From positions 6,386,501 to 6,450,500 of the forward strand of contig NZ_CP026681.1 of assembly GCF_002949735.1 (NCBI RefSeq): 64,000 nt of DNA, in the 5' to 3' direction. How positions within the stretch are numbered: the first letter of the stretch is position 1; each line of letters starts with the position of its first letter. This DNA comes from Nostoc sp. 'Peltigera membranacea cyanobiont' N6. GTDB lineage: Bacteria > Cyanobacteriota > Cyanobacteriia > Cyanobacteriales > Nostocaceae. The notes below the pieces were generated by a model that ran no database searches, was not told the DNA's origin, and was given only the letters and a program-made list of their open reading frames with translations. A program made the position numbers and the translations under genes. Below, in pieces: positions 8,904-18,242 of the stretch.

Positions 8904-9161
8904 TTACAATTCTGATTCCGTCTTTGGAGCAATAATTTCGCCAGTACCCAATTCCAGTATTAAATCCTGCTCGGTAATCAATCCACTTAGTTCCTTCACT
9001 TGTAAGTTCATATCTTCACAAGCTTGTCTGAGTTCTCGCGCAAATTTGTTGAGGTCTTGACCATAGCCACATTGATAAGCAGCAGTTTCAATTCCTTGCT
9101 TGGCATTTGCTCTAGCACAATCTACTAGTTCTGTGCCTTGCAGTGGTGTAGGAGATGCCAT
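8904..9161 (-). CDS. Small hypothetical protein
   Basis: 85 residues, probably soluble, with two cysteines (DCARANAKQG, YQCGYGQD) plus a third in RQACEDM, and an acidic, helical C-terminal half (ITEQDLILELGTGEII). No domain is recognised. The reading frame has a compact well-formed start in a region otherwise free of genes, and the codon use looks like that of its neighbours. The next gene on this strand, an SDR, begins about 1 kb upstream and ends 182 bases before this start, so it is probably transcribed alone. Confidence 0.6.
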   Translation of the reverse strand: MASPTPLQGTELVDCARANAKQGIETAAYQCGYGQDLNKFARELRQACEDMNLQVKELSGLITEQDLILELGTGEIIAPKTESEL

Positions 9162-9343
9162 AGACGTAGTTATTATTTTTTAAATGTTTGCTGCTAAATA
9201 CATTATCAATATTTTCAAATTGACTCATCCCTCCAATGGAAGACCATGAGGGTAGAGTTAGGAGTGAGAAGTTAAAAGTTATAAATTAATAATATATCAG
9301 TTATAACTTTTAATTTCTAATTCCTAAGTCTTAACTTTTTTAC

Positions 9344-10207
9344 TTATCCATTTACAACATCTCCACCATTGACATGTAACACTTGTCCAGAGACATAAGA
9401 AGCATCATCAGAGGCTAAATATACGTAGCTAGGTGCAACTTCTTCTGGTTGTCCGGCTCGTTGCATTGGTACTTGTTTTCCAAAAGTTTCAACTTTTTCT
9501 TTGGGAAAAGTTGAAGGAATTAGAGGTGTCCAAATCGGTCCTGGGGCGACAGCATTAACGCGAATTCCTTTTGACACCAAATTTTGTGATAAGGAGCGAG
9601 TGAAGGCAACGATCGCACCTTTTGTAGAGGAATAATCTAGTAGTTGTGGGCTACCTTTATAAGCTGTAACCGATGTAGTATTGATGATAGAACTGCCTGC
9701 TTGTAAATGCTTGAGTGCAGCTTTAGTCATGAAAAACATCGAGAATATATTAGTACGGAAAGTGCGCTCTAGTTGTTCTTTGGTGATTTCCTCGATACTT
9801 TCTTTCGGATGTTGTTCGGCGGCGTTGTTGATGAGAATATCCAGTTTGCCAAACTCACCAACTGTTTGTTGGATAGCTTGCTGACAAAAAGTTTCATCCC
9901 CAATATCCCCTGCGATGGTTACTGCACGGCGGCCTTGTTTTTCTACCAAATGTTTTGTTTCTTTGGCATCGTCGTGTTCGTTTAGGTAAAGAATCGCCAC
10001 ATCTGCACCTTCTTTAGCAAATGCGATCGCTACAGCACGACCAATACCACTATCAGCACCCGTAATTAATGCTACTTTATCTTGTAGCTTGGCACTACCC
10101 CGATACTGGGCATCATCTGCTTTCGGTTTTGGTGTCATTTCTGATTCAACACCTGGTGGTTGTTGTTGTTGTGCAGGTTGTGATTTTTTCTCTTTTGATT
10201 TAGGCAT
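9344..10207 (-). CDS. SDR family oxidoreductase (YhdF/YgfF-like)
   Basis: 287 residues of the classical short-chain dehydrogenase fold. The first 40 residues are a low-complexity Lys/Gln/Pro-rich tail (KSKEKKSQPAQQQQ) typical of the general-stress SDR subgroup. Then come the NAD(P)-binding TGADSGIGRAVAIAFAKEGA, the NNAAEQHP segment, and the catalytic Ser-Tyr-Lys set in NTTSVTAYKG...LLDYSSTKGA. The C-terminal ASYVSGQVLHVNGG is the usual SDR end. It likely reduces or oxidises a small alcohol/ketone in the cytoplasm; substrate unknown. Homologues are frequently stress-induced, but no stress promoter was identified here. Confidence 0.9.
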   Translation of the reverse strand: MPKSKEKKSQPAQQQQPPGVESEMTPKPKADDAQYRGSAKLQDKVALITGADSGIGRAVAIAFAKEGADVAILYLNEHDDAKETKHLVEKQGRRAVTIAGDIGDETFCQQAIQQTVGEFGKLDILINNAAEQHPKESIEEITKEQLERTFRTNIFSMFFMTKAALKHLQAGSSIINTTSVTAYKGSPQLLDYSSTKGAIVAFTRSLSQNLVSKGIRVNAVAPGPIWTPLIPSTFPKEKVETFGKQVPMQRAGQPEEVAPSYVYLASDDASYVSGQVLHVNGGDVVNG

Positions 10208-10936
10208 AGGTTTTGTCTCACTAATTTAATTTTGAATGTAATTAGATTAGATATTAGGCGTTTGGGAGAAGTTACAGGCGATCGGGAATAATCTGTACCC
10301 AATTCTTTTGTTATGTCCGCATTTCCTATTTCAAAAGTAAACCTTGGATCGAAAATTCAACTCAAGGTTTATTTTTTGCTTTGGATCTCATCCATTAGCC
10401 ATTTGCAATTTTAGGTATTTATACCCCGAATGCTTACCAAACGTACTTATTGCTGGCAATTATTGTATGGGGCTTAGATTATTTATCCTCACACCTGACT
10501 AAGAAAGAAAAACTATACAACTCTTATGCGATGAAGGGTTTATCGCTCTCTTATGCTTTAAAGTTAACTATTGTGTGGCTGTAATTTATCGCTCCATAGA
10601 GGTAAAAAAGCTGAATTTTTCTCAACCTTAAGGCGGAGAATAAATTAAATAAATGAGAGTTCCTGAATTAGTATATAAATCATTTGTATCAGATAAACAA
10701 TTGAGCTATTTTTGCTAAATGAAAATAAAGATTATAGTTTCTCACTTCCATCTCGCAAAATACCTACTCTTATGGCATAAATTTTAGTTAATATTAATAT
10801 TTAATTAGACTGATATCTATATAGCTGAATTCTTGTAGACTAAATTAGTTGTAAAAGTACTTGACTATAATCCCCAAATTAATAGCCCAAAAGCCTACGT
10901 GGTGCGCTACATTGAGATCATTAGAGGGTAGGGGTT
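10208..10936. other. Intergenic gap between divergent genes
   Basis: 729 bases holding the promoters of the SDR (left) and the ligase (right). A stop-free stretch at 10399-10584 on the plus strand reads as a hydrophobic 61-residue segment (TYLLLAIIVWGLDYLSSH) but has no good start codon, so it may be a relic of a membrane protein. The purine-rich AGGGTAGGGG just before 10937 serves as ribosome binding site for the ligase. Otherwise nothing was recognised. Confidence 0.5.
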
Positions 10937-12538
10937 ATGGCAATACTAGATATTTCCGACTTAGAGCAGGTTGAAAAGTTTCACCACTTACAATTAACCT
11001 TAAGCGATCGCTGGAAAACGATCGAGTCATTTGACAATAGTGAAGCGGATATTTTAATTATTCCCTCCCTAAGTCTCGACCAGCGCGAACTCCAAAAGAT
11101 CGAAGGCTGCGAGCATTATGAAGAAAGATTACTATTCTCCTTAATTCGATTGCAGAATCCCCGGACTCGACTGGTTTATGTAACATCAGTACCCTTGCAT
11201 CCGAGTATCATTGATTATTATCTGCAACTGTTGCCAGGAATTCCTTTTTCTCATGCTCGCAATCGCTTGCTGCTACTTTCTACTTATGATTCCTCTCTTA
11301 AGCCTCTGAGCCAAAAGATTTTAGAACGTCCCCGCTTGCTAGAGCGGATTCATCAATCTTTGAGGCTAGACAAATCGTTTATGATCTGCTACAATTCTTC
11401 GCACTGGGAAGGCGAATTGTCTGTAAAATTGGGTGTACCACTGTATGCTGCCGCACCAGATTTACAAACTTGGGGGACAAAAAGTGGCAGTCGGCAAATC
11501 TTCGCTGAAAGCGGAGTACCGTATCCAGATGGCACCGAAAAAATTTGGAACCACACAGATTTGGCAGAAGCTACCGGTGATTTGTGGGAACGACAACCGA
11601 CATTAAAACGGGTAGTGGTGAAACTCAACGAAGGCATTTCGGGAGAGGGGAATGCATTGTTGGATCTTAGACCAATTGAGAATTTAGCACCAGGTAAAGG
11701 GACTCATGCCCAAAGGGTAGAGGCAATTAGCGATCGCTTCTCAACAATGCGCTTTCAAGCAAAACAAGAGACTTGGGATAATTTTTCGGGAAGAATCCCG
11801 GAATTAGGGGCAATCACCGAAGCATTTGTGGAAGGGGAAACTAAGCGATCGCCCAGCGTCCAAGGACGGATTACACCCACCGGCGAAGTGGAAATCCTTT
11901 CAACCCACGACCAAATTCTTGGAGGCCCAGACGGTCAAATTTATCTTGGTTGTCGCTTTCCGGCTGATGAAAGCTATCGATTGGAATTACAGCAATTGGG
12001 GCTACAAGTTGGCAGAAAGTTAGCAGAGAAAGGCACTTTAGAGCGATTTGGCGTAGATTTTATCGCCGTTGACAAGGGTAACGGAGAGTGGGATATTCAG
12101 GCGATCGAAATTAACCTGCGTAAAGGCGGTACAACTCATCCATTCATGACTCTGAAATTATTAACGAATGGTCGCTATGACCTTTCCACAGGTTTATTTT
12201 ATAGTCAGCAAGGTCGTCCTAAATACTACATCGCCACTGATAATCTCCAAAAAGAGCGCTATCAGGGATTATTGCCTAATGATTTGATGGATATCATTGC
12301 TCACCACAGACTGCACTTCGACAGTGGTACAGAAACAGGCACAGTATTTCATCTTATGGGTTGCCTTTCGCAGTTTGGCAAGTTGGGATTAACCAGTATT
12401 GGTGATTCTCCACAACAAGCACAAGACATTTATAACAAAGTTGTCAAAGTTCTTGATGAAGAAACCCGCAGCGAAAATCATGATTTCTCGGCGTTTTCAG
12501 ATTATTCTTTTCCCGTCGCTTGGGATGAACATAGTTAA
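10937..12538 (+). CDS. PGM1-type peptide ligase (ATP-grasp)
   Basis: 533 residues related to the cyanobacterial proteins annotated as peptide ligase PGM1-related. The N-terminal third (DILIIPSLSLDQRELQKI, RLLFSLIRLQNPRTRLVYVT) is the family-specific domain. The C-terminal two thirds look like an ATP-grasp fold: RVVVKLNEGISGEGNA supplies the ATP-contacting Lys and glycine loop, and ERFGVDFIAVD plus IQAIEINLRKGGTTHP supply the metal-binding Glu/Asn. Such enzymes join a carboxylate to an amine using ATP; PGM1 of Streptomyces acts in pheganomycin synthesis. The substrate here is unknown and no precursor peptide gene is visible nearby. A good purine-rich RBS supports the start. Confidence 0.85.
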   Translation: MAILDISDLEQVEKFHHLQLTLSDRWKTIESFDNSEADILIIPSLSLDQRELQKIEGCEHYEERLLFSLIRLQNPRTRLVYVTSVPLHPSIIDYYLQLLPGIPFSHARNRLLLLSTYDSSLKPLSQKILERPRLLERIHQSLRLDKSFMICYNSSHWEGELSVKLGVPLYAAAPDLQTWGTKSGSRQIFAESGVPYPDGTEKIWNHTDLAEATGDLWERQPTLKRVVVKLNEGISGEGNALLDLRPIENLAPGKGTHAQRVEAISDRFSTMRFQAKQETWDNFSGRIPELGAITEAFVEGETKRSPSVQGRITPTGEVEILSTHDQILGGPDGQIYLGCRFPADESYRLELQQLGLQVGRKLAEKGTLERFGVDFIAVDKGNGEWDIQAIEINLRKGGTTHPFMTLKLLTNGRYDLSTGLFYSQQGRPKYYIATDNLQKERYQGLLPNDLMDIIAHHRLHFDSGTETGTVFHLMGCLSQFGKLGLTSIGDSPQQAQDIYNKVVKVLDEETRSENHDFSAFSDYSFPVAWDEHS

Positions 12539-12867
12539 GGAATCTGCTTAGGAATGTGGATTAAATAAAGTGTAAAAGTAGGGTGCGTTAGCAAGGAGAG
12601 GACGGCACCTTCTCCGTTCCATCAGAATTGCAGGTTATTAAAGTTTACATTCCTTATTGTGTTAGCTAGCCTTCCACTTCCAGCTAGCGCAGCACATCTT
12701 TACTTTCTTCTGGGGGTTGGGGGATCTTTTCTGCGTAATCTCATTTCTTTGTGAAGCTACGCCAAATTTCCTTTGCTTCTTATTTCTTTCTTTGTGCCCT
12801 TTGCGTCCTTTGCAGTTCGCATATAGTTCGGCGCACCTTCATACATAACTGGTATAAGTCCTAATGA
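12539..12867. other. Intergenic repeat-bearing gap
   Basis: 329 bases between converging genes. It holds GGGTGCGTTAGC-type repetitive sequence, an imperfect hairpin made of GCTAGC arms near 12664-12690, and the phrase CTTTGTGCCCTTTGCGTCC, a repetitive intergenic string common in Nostoc-type genomes. No gene is seen. Confidence 0.5.
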
Positions 12868-14223
12868 TTACGGATTACGGATTTTTAAAGTCCTGTGTTT
12901 GTAACGGACTATGCATAGTAGAACGATTAGCAATACAAGCGCTTTGATCGTTGATGGTTCCACTACTTTCTTCACTTCTATAGGAGGTTTAGGAGTAACA
13001 TTGCATGGAATCTCAATTATCTGTGTGCCATTCGAACCATTACCATTGGTAGTCAAATCGCATTCACCTTTGTTGGTGAGAGACAAAGGTGTAGTTCCTG
13101 GAGTAATAGGTGGTGGAACTGGAGTAATAGGTGGTGGAACTGGAGTAACAGATGGTGGAACTGAAGAAACAGCTGCCTGAGCTGAAGAACTATCGCCATT
13201 AAGTAATAAAAGCAGGATTAAAGCAAGACCCCCGGCTCCGATTATTGGCCAGAGTGGGAAGGAATCAGAACTATCTGGTACTAAGACATCTCCCCCAGTC
13301 CCAGGGAAAGTATCAAGGGCTATTTCTTCTCCGTCCAACGGTAGTGGAGTGTCACTCAGCAATATATCGCCTGGGACATCTTCTCCTAATATCTGATTAA
13401 ATTCCTGTGGGATTGCGTTGTTGGGTCGTCCGAGTTCCCCACCATCTTCGGAGTATGGATAGGATAGTAGTTCAAAAATCCTTTTTTGGAGTTGGTTCTG
13501 ATCTCCAGAATTCAACGCATCTAGTCCTGTAGAGAGTTTATTTAAATAAAAATTCGTCATTTCTGGCGACAGACCTAGAGATTGAATCTGTTCTTTGATG
13601 TTGTCAATTTTTGAGGCCTCTTCAAACAACAGTCGTCCGTATGAGAATTTCAAGTCTAGTAACCCATTACGAAGGCTGACTGGATTATTGACTCCTGAGT
13701 ATGGTGCCCAGTAGAACTGATTGGTTACAAGTCCAAGTCCCTCTACTGGATTGCGACCAATACCTTGTCCAAGAAGGTATTGAGAGCTATCCATGATGGC
13801 GGGGGATTCGTTTCTCCAAAATGAGGCGAAAGGCACCGAATAGAGATTGGGATTGTTACCGTAAAAGCTAGCGAAATTCTGGAAGTTTTTCTCCCCACCG
13901 GCTGCTCGTATCAAGAGGTTTTCATAGCTATTCCCACCGTTTAACTCTACTAATCGTTGGATTACCGCTCCAGTTTTATTACAGGTCAGGCCAAATCCCA
14001 CATCACATCCAGGAATGACTCGCATCTGGCTCAAAGTCTGGTTATTGATTTGGTACTGGAGATACTCAGACTCCAGTCCTTGTTGGATACCATAGCGGCC
14101 AATATTGAGCTGTGCAAAAGCAGACTGACATGTAGTGATTACTACTGCAACAGATGAAAATGCGATGGTTGCAAAACGAACCGCTTTCGACACCGCAATT
14201 CTTTGAAAAATTGATTTAGGCAA
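12868..14223 (-). CDS. Secreted protein with PEP-CTERM-like tail
   Basis: 451 residues. The N-terminus (RFATIAFSSVAVVITTCQSAFAQ) is a signal peptide with an AFAQ cleavage site. The middle is a cyanobacterial domain I cannot name, with a Cys pair in VIPGCDVGFGLTCNKTG. At about 320-345 a hydrophobic stretch (FPLWPIIGAGGLALILLLLL) is followed by a Pro/Thr repeat, VTPVPPPITPVPPPITP. The very end, VVEPSTIKALVLLIVLL then CIVRYKHRTLKIR, has the order of a PEP-CTERM sorting signal (Glu-Pro-Ser/Thr, one membrane helix, basic tail), though the usual VPEP is VEPS here. It would be handled by exosortase and end up outside the cell. A second secreted-protein gene lies just upstream on the same strand. Confidence 0.75.
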   Translation of the reverse strand: MPKSIFQRIAVSKAVRFATIAFSSVAVVITTCQSAFAQLNIGRYGIQQGLESEYLQYQINNQTLSQMRVIPGCDVGFGLTCNKTGAVIQRLVELNGGNSYENLLIRAAGGEKNFQNFASFYGNNPNLYSVPFASFWRNESPAIMDSSQYLLGQGIGRNPVEGLGLVTNQFYWAPYSGVNNPVSLRNGLLDLKFSYGRLLFEEASKIDNIKEQIQSLGLSPEMTNFYLNKLSTGLDALNSGDQNQLQKRIFELLSYPYSEDGGELGRPNNAIPQEFNQILGEDVPGDILLSDTPLPLDGEEIALDTFPGTGGDVLVPDSSDSFPLWPIIGAGGLALILLLLLNGDSSSAQAAVSSVPPSVTPVPPPITPVPPPITPGTTPLSLTNKGECDLTTNGNGSNGTQIIEIPCNVTPKPPIEVKKVVEPSTIKALVLLIVLLCIVRYKHRTLKIRNP

Positions 14224-14300
14224 AATGCACCTCCAGAAAACTACAGCAATTTAATTGAGCATGGGGCATTGGTTCGTTTCCCCCAATCCCCAATCCCAAT

Positions 14301-14948
14301 TCAACTCTTAGGTAAAGAAATGTTGATCGTGATTCCGGTACCTTTGAGATTCCCTGATGAGAGTGTGTGATATAAGACCAATGCCCGGTTTGGCTGGTCG
14401 AAAAGAAACCCACGACGTGTGGGTTTGATCTTCCCTTCCTTTACTAAGGAAACGAAGGCTTCTAAATACCGACGTATGCCTTGACGGTTCTCTTTACTAG
14501 CATTCAGATGATGCTCAATCAGCATCATAAAGAAGTCCAAGCTCCGATTTTCCTGCCCTTGAATCAGACTACCCTCATCTAGAAAAGAACTTGCGATTAG
14601 CCTGCCATCAACTTGTTTAACCTTAAACATAGTGAAGTAACGCCCTTCTTTTTTAGGATCGTTCGCATAACAGACCCAAGAACCCTCTTTATTTTGTGTA
14701 AAACCCTGTTCCGCAAGGTAAGAAAGCAAAGAATTATTTGCCTTATTCTGTGGTGGAGGTAACAAATCCTCAATGGGATCTAAAGAGCAAATCCTGTGTG
14801 TTGTTCTTGTTTTCAGTTGAGAAATAATAGGAGTCTCTTGGGTAGGGACACGAAAGGGTTTGTCATCAGACATTGCCATGCTAGACATCGCAGCCAATGC
14901 AGACACTTGGAGAACGATCGCACCAAACAAACGAACAATGATATTCAT
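14301..14948 (-). CDS. Hypothetical exported protein
   Basis: 215 residues from the ATG at 14948, which places MNIIVRLFGAIVLQVSALAAM directly at the N-terminus as a signal peptide; an upstream ATG at 14987 would only add 13 hydrophilic residues. The mature part has a Pro-rich linker (DLLPPPQNKANN), the aromatic core GSWVCYANDPKKEGRYFTMF and a C-terminal ITINISLPK strand. No named family is recognised. It lies 77 bases upstream of the PEP-CTERM-like gene on the same strand, so the two probably form one transcription unit for exported proteins. Confidence 0.7.
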   Translation of the reverse strand: MNIIVRLFGAIVLQVSALAAMSSMAMSDDKPFRVPTQETPIISQLKTRTTHRICSLDPIEDLLPPPQNKANNSLLSYLAEQGFTQNKEGSWVCYANDPKKEGRYFTMFKVKQVDGRLIASSFLDEGSLIQGQENRSLDFFMMLIEHHLNASKENRQGIRRYLEAFVSLVKEGKIKPTRRGFLFDQPNRALVLYHTLSSGNLKGTGITINISLPKS

Positions 14949-16039
14949 GGTTTTCCTGTTACTTTTACTTATGTTGTCAATAATCAAGTTGTTACTAAAT
15001 CAGGATCGATCTAGCAGTCCTAGATCGGTTGTTAAATTTAAGTGTTTTCCTCATTTGGTCGAGGGTCACTTAAGTTTTCACCAATCACATAGGTTTTATA
15101 TATAGGTAACTAAGTGCGAAGAGAATAAATATCTAAATAAAACACAAAACTCCAATATATTGTTGACAAGTGAAATTGGGCTTTTTGATACTTTTACGTA
15201 TACAAAAAACAATTGACATTATGTCAACACTTTTATATTTAGTGTCACCTAAATTTTTGCCATTATTAAGAGGCTTTTACGCCTTCTTCGCTGGCTGCCA
15301 TAATTTCTAAAAAAGGCTTTGTTAGCTCTTTGCTATCTTATATAAGCAGACTTTCAAAAGCTCCATGCTTTGTACATTGGTGCTTTTGTTGATTTCGTTG
15401 CTGGGTTGAATAATTTTTTGTTTTTTGGAGGTAGCACACCTAACTAGCTGTTTCAGCATGGTAACAATTTAATGTATAAAATAATATCTCCTGACAGTAA
15501 AATAATATTACCATGAGCTTGAGACATGCAACACTATTGTGGACAGTTGTCAAAGTTGTACACTGTAAATTGTCCTACCTCTTCATTAAATTTCATAGCA
15601 AATAGTTGAGAGTCAAAGTCAATTCACTTATATATCGTTAGTACTTTAAAATCTAGTATTCTTGTTCTTGAGCTATTCATCTTTTGTCTTAAATATGACT
15701 TAGTATTAACAGACACACTGAAGATACATGTATTCTAATTGCTGGATAAGCTTGATTATCTGAATTTTAAGCTACAAGCGATCGCATCAAACTAAGTCAA
15801 ATTAGATGACTATGTATAAAATTTACACTTGAACAAGCTTTTGTCGCTATAAATTTTCTCAGCGTCTTAGACTCAGATTCCTTAATCTACATATTGTCAT
15901 AACGAAAGAGTATTACTTAAATTTGCCCTGTAGATAGAGGAATATCCTGAGCAAAGTTGATATATTCAAAAATTTCAGTGGTAACAAGCTTTGACTATAA
16001 TTAAGATACTAAGTTGTTATTTTTACAAGCCTTGGCAGT
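14949..16039. other. Long AT-rich gap between divergent genes
   Basis: About 1.1 kb of AT-rich sequence with stops in every frame and no gene recognised. It carries the palindrome at 15213-15227 and a copy of the repetitive phrase TTTCGTTGCTGGGTT near 15395, which recurs near 19766. Promoters of the exported-protein pair (left) and of the small membrane protein (right) must lie here. Confidence 0.55.
15213..15227. promoter_or_regulatory. Palindrome TTGACATTATGTCAA
   Basis: A perfect 7-bp inverted repeat (TTGACAT / ATGTCAA) around a single T, about 265 bases upstream of the leftward exported-protein start. The size and symmetry suit a dimeric repressor site; the left arm also matches a -35 TTGACA box. 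No regulator is assigned. Confidence 0.35.
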
Positions 16040-16468
16040 ATGAATGTGGAATTTTTTAGCAGGATTCCTTTGATGCCTTTAGTATTACTATGGCTAGCTT
16101 ACACTCTTCTGGGATGGTATCTTGCTGCTAATCATATTGTTTGGTTGGTGGGAGCTTTTGTTGCTGCTATGGTTTTAGCTATAGTGCGAAAGAGTACTTC
16201 TTGGTTAGAGCGTTTTGTTGAATTTGGTTCTCAAACTTTAGCTGTTGTATTATTTTTAAGTATATCAATTGCTTTTGTAGCAACTTGGTCGCTATTATTA
16301 AGGCTTTTTATCATCCCCTTAGCAACTACACTTTTAGCGGATTTGGAAATGCGCTTTTCTGGCTTCAACAAACTAGATTCATTTTGGATATTAACAGTTC
16401 TAGCAGTATTGGGTTTGGTCGTGGGCGAATTAATAGATATTCTACTTTTTCCCAGTAGCAGATATTAA
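16040..16468 (+). CDS. Small membrane protein, four helices
   Basis: 142 residues, mostly hydrophobic. Four membrane segments are apparent: PLVLLWLAYTLLGWYLAANH (about 13-32), HIVWLVGAFVAAMVLAIV (31-49), TLAVVLFLSISIAFVATWSL (67-86) and FWILTVLAVLGLVVGELIDI (115-135). A short basic loop (RKSTSWLERF) lies between helices 2 and 3. No family is recognised. It is flanked by a long promoter-bearing gap and a downstream hairpin, so it appears to be a monocistronic gene. Confidence 0.65.
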   Translation: MNVEFFSRIPLMPLVLLWLAYTLLGWYLAANHIVWLVGAFVAAMVLAIVRKSTSWLERFVEFGSQTLAVVLFLSISIAFVATWSLLLRLFIIPLATTLLADLEMRFSGFNKLDSFWILTVLAVLGLVVGELIDILLFPSSRY

Positions 16469-16490
16469 AGTATTAAAGATAAAAAGAGAT

Positions 16491-16526
16491 TTATATTATT
16501 ATTTATATTATTTATATTATTTATTA
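16491..16526 (+). repeat. AT microsatellite
   Basis: Repeats of a TTTATATTA-type unit (about 10-base period, three to four copies) directly before the hairpin that follows the small membrane protein gene. Confidence 0.7.
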
Positions 16527-16554
16527 AGTAGTGCTGCACTGTGCCACTACTTAA
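16524..16554 (+). terminator. Hairpin downstream of membrane protein gene
   Basis: Perfect 10-bp stem TTAAGTAGTG / CACTACTTAA with an 11-base loop, 56 bases after the stop codon. No T run follows, so termination is likely but not certain. Confidence 0.5.
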
Positions 16555-16737
16555 TGTCAAGTGTTAGAGGATATTTTAAACGTTTTAAATCACACCCCAA
16601 ACTGTGCATTTTGAGTCAAGCAAGTGCGGTGGAATTTTTGAGTACTGGGACTTTAATACACAAAGATATCTTCTGATAATAGTAAGCTATCTTAACAAAG
16701 ATGCAAAATTTAAAGTTGAGATATTAAGTTATTAGTT

Positions 16738-17010
16738 TCAATCGGGGGCAACAACTTTATTATCCTTCTGATGGTTAATTGACCAACGGTGATCGACAGT
16801 CACAGAGGTAAACTCGCAAATTTCTTCTAGTCGCTTTTGTTGCACCGCAGCTTTACGCAGAGTGATAATTAGTTGATTTACCTGATGTCGTAAATCTGGA
16901 TTATCATTGACTGCTAACATAGTTTGTCTTTCTAAAAGTTGAAGTATAAGTTCGTAGTGAATAGGTGAAGGTAGAGGAATTTGCTCCATGAAGTTCAATT
17001 TTGATTTCAT
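16738..17010 (-). CDS. Small cyanobacterial protein, probably DUF5340
   Basis: 90 residues. The core IPLPSPIHYELILQLLERQT and LRHQVNQLIITLRKAA..QKRLEEIC is what I remember of the cyanobacteria-restricted DUF5340 family: a short soluble helical protein of unknown function. A second Met eight residues in (MEQIPLPSP) is the more usual family start, and neither start has a strong Shine-Dalgarno. The gene lies downstream of the trpC-lpdA block on the same strand, with a 200-base gap, so it may be separately transcribed. Confidence 0.7.
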   Translation of the reverse strand: MKSKLNFMEQIPLPSPIHYELILQLLERQTMLAVNDNPDLRHQVNQLIITLRKAAVQQKRLEEICEFTSVTVDHRWSINHQKDNKVVAPD

Positions 17011-17213
17011 ATCTGGAATTTTGTATTAGTTAAATGTTATCTCTTGTAAATGAATTGTTACATACTAAATAACTAGTTGCTTATGCTTTAATTTGATTAG
17101 CGATGAAGATTTGGCAAAGAATTTATAATACTTGACAGTAAAGCACTGCGTGTCTACGCATAGTATGCCCCATTAGTTGCCCTGCACTAAGAAGTACAGG
17201 GGAGGTGTTTATT

Positions 17214-18104
17214 TCAGAAATTCCTCGGCAAGATATGGCCTATAGCAGCGCCGGGATCTGGTTGTTTTACCAAAGATTCTCCAATGAGTACGGCAGATGC
17301 ACCTGCTGTAAGCACCAAATTCAAATCATCTGGATTGTGTAGTCCTGACTCACTGACAACAAGGATGTTTTTCTCCTGCAATTGGCTACCTCTTGCAGCT
17401 AAAAGTTGGCAAGTAGTTTGCAGATCAACAGAGAAATCTTCCAAATTGCGATTATTGATTCCGACTAAGTAGACCCCATCTAAAGCTAGCACACGGTCAA
17501 GTTCTGCCAAGCTATGAACTTCAATCAAGACTGCCATTTTCAGGTTGTTAGCAATTTTGAGGAAGTATTTCAAATCTTGATCGCTCAGGATAGCTGCAAT
17601 CAATAAAATAGCATCTGCACCCTGAATCCGTGCTAAGTATATCTGATAAGCATAAATGATAAACTCTTTGCATAGTAAGGGCAAATCTACGGCAGCCCTA
17701 ATTTTGGCCAAGTTGTCAAAACTACCTTGAAAGAACTTGACATCGGTTAGCACTGAAAGACAACTAGCACCACCTTGCTGATAAGATTGGGCGATCGCTA
17801 CTGGGTCAAAATCTTCTCGGAAAACGCCTTTGCTAGGTGAAGCTTTTTTAACTTCGGCAATCAATGCTGGTTTAGTTTTACCTTGGCGCAAAGCGGCGAC
17901 AAAATCACGAGTTGGCGGCGCAGTCAGTACCTGCTTCCGCAATTCTTGCAAAGGAACTTTTTCCCGCATCAGGTCATATTCTACTTCTTTCTGCCAGACA
18001 ATTTCTTCTAAGATGTTGTTTGGCGCGGCATCTGGCACGGCTACCTGATAACGTAATATGGATACGGCAATAGCTGGGTTAGGTGAACGACGGCGGATTT
18101 GCAT
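17214..18104 (-). CDS. trpC: Indole-3-glycerol phosphate synthase
   Basis: 296 residues. Catalyses ring closure of CdRP to indole-3-glycerol phosphate in tryptophan synthesis, in the cytoplasm. The TIM-barrel signatures are all present: IAEVKKASPSKG (catalytic Lys and phosphate site), SVLTDVKFFQGS, LLCKEFIIYAYQI (second Lys), ADAILLIAAIL, VGINNRNLEDF, VVSESGL (Glu and Ser) and GASAVLIGESLV. The N-terminal 30 residues are the cyanobacterial/plastid-type extension. It lies 138 bases downstream of lpdA on the same strand, a pairing often kept in cyanobacteria, with heptamer repeats between. A weak hairpin (CCCTGTAC / GTGCAGGG) follows the stop. Confidence 0.96.
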   Translation of the reverse strand: MQIRRRSPNPAIAVSILRYQVAVPDAAPNNILEEIVWQKEVEYDLMREKVPLQELRKQVLTAPPTRDFVAALRQGKTKPALIAEVKKASPSKGVFREDFDPVAIAQSYQQGGASCLSVLTDVKFFQGSFDNLAKIRAAVDLPLLCKEFIIYAYQIYLARIQGADAILLIAAILSDQDLKYFLKIANNLKMAVLIEVHSLAELDRVLALDGVYLVGINNRNLEDFSVDLQTTCQLLAARGSQLQEKNILVVSESGLHNPDDLNLVLTAGASAVLIGESLVKQPDPGAAIGHILPRNF

Positions 18105-18108
18105 GATT

Positions 18109-18171
18109 GGGGAATGGGGAATGGGGAATGGGGACTGGGAACTGGGGAATGGGGAACTGGGGAATGGGGAA
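18109..18171. repeat. Heptamer short tandem repeats (CCCCATT/CCCCAGT type)
   Basis: Roughly nine units of GGGGAAT, GGGGACT and GGGAACT in tandem, in the gap between lpdA and trpC. This is the short tandemly repeated repetitive (STRR) class known from heterocyst-forming cyanobacteria. Confidence 0.85.
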
Positions 18172-18242
18172 ATAAATAGGGAATAGGGTACTGATTATTC
18201 CCTATCACCTCTCCCTTAACCCCAATCGCCAATCCCCAATCC

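Noticed and set aside
10399..10584. Hydrophobic 61-residue stop-free stretch
   Set aside because: No usable start codon and no family recognised; noted in the gap entry as a possible relic rather than called as a gene.
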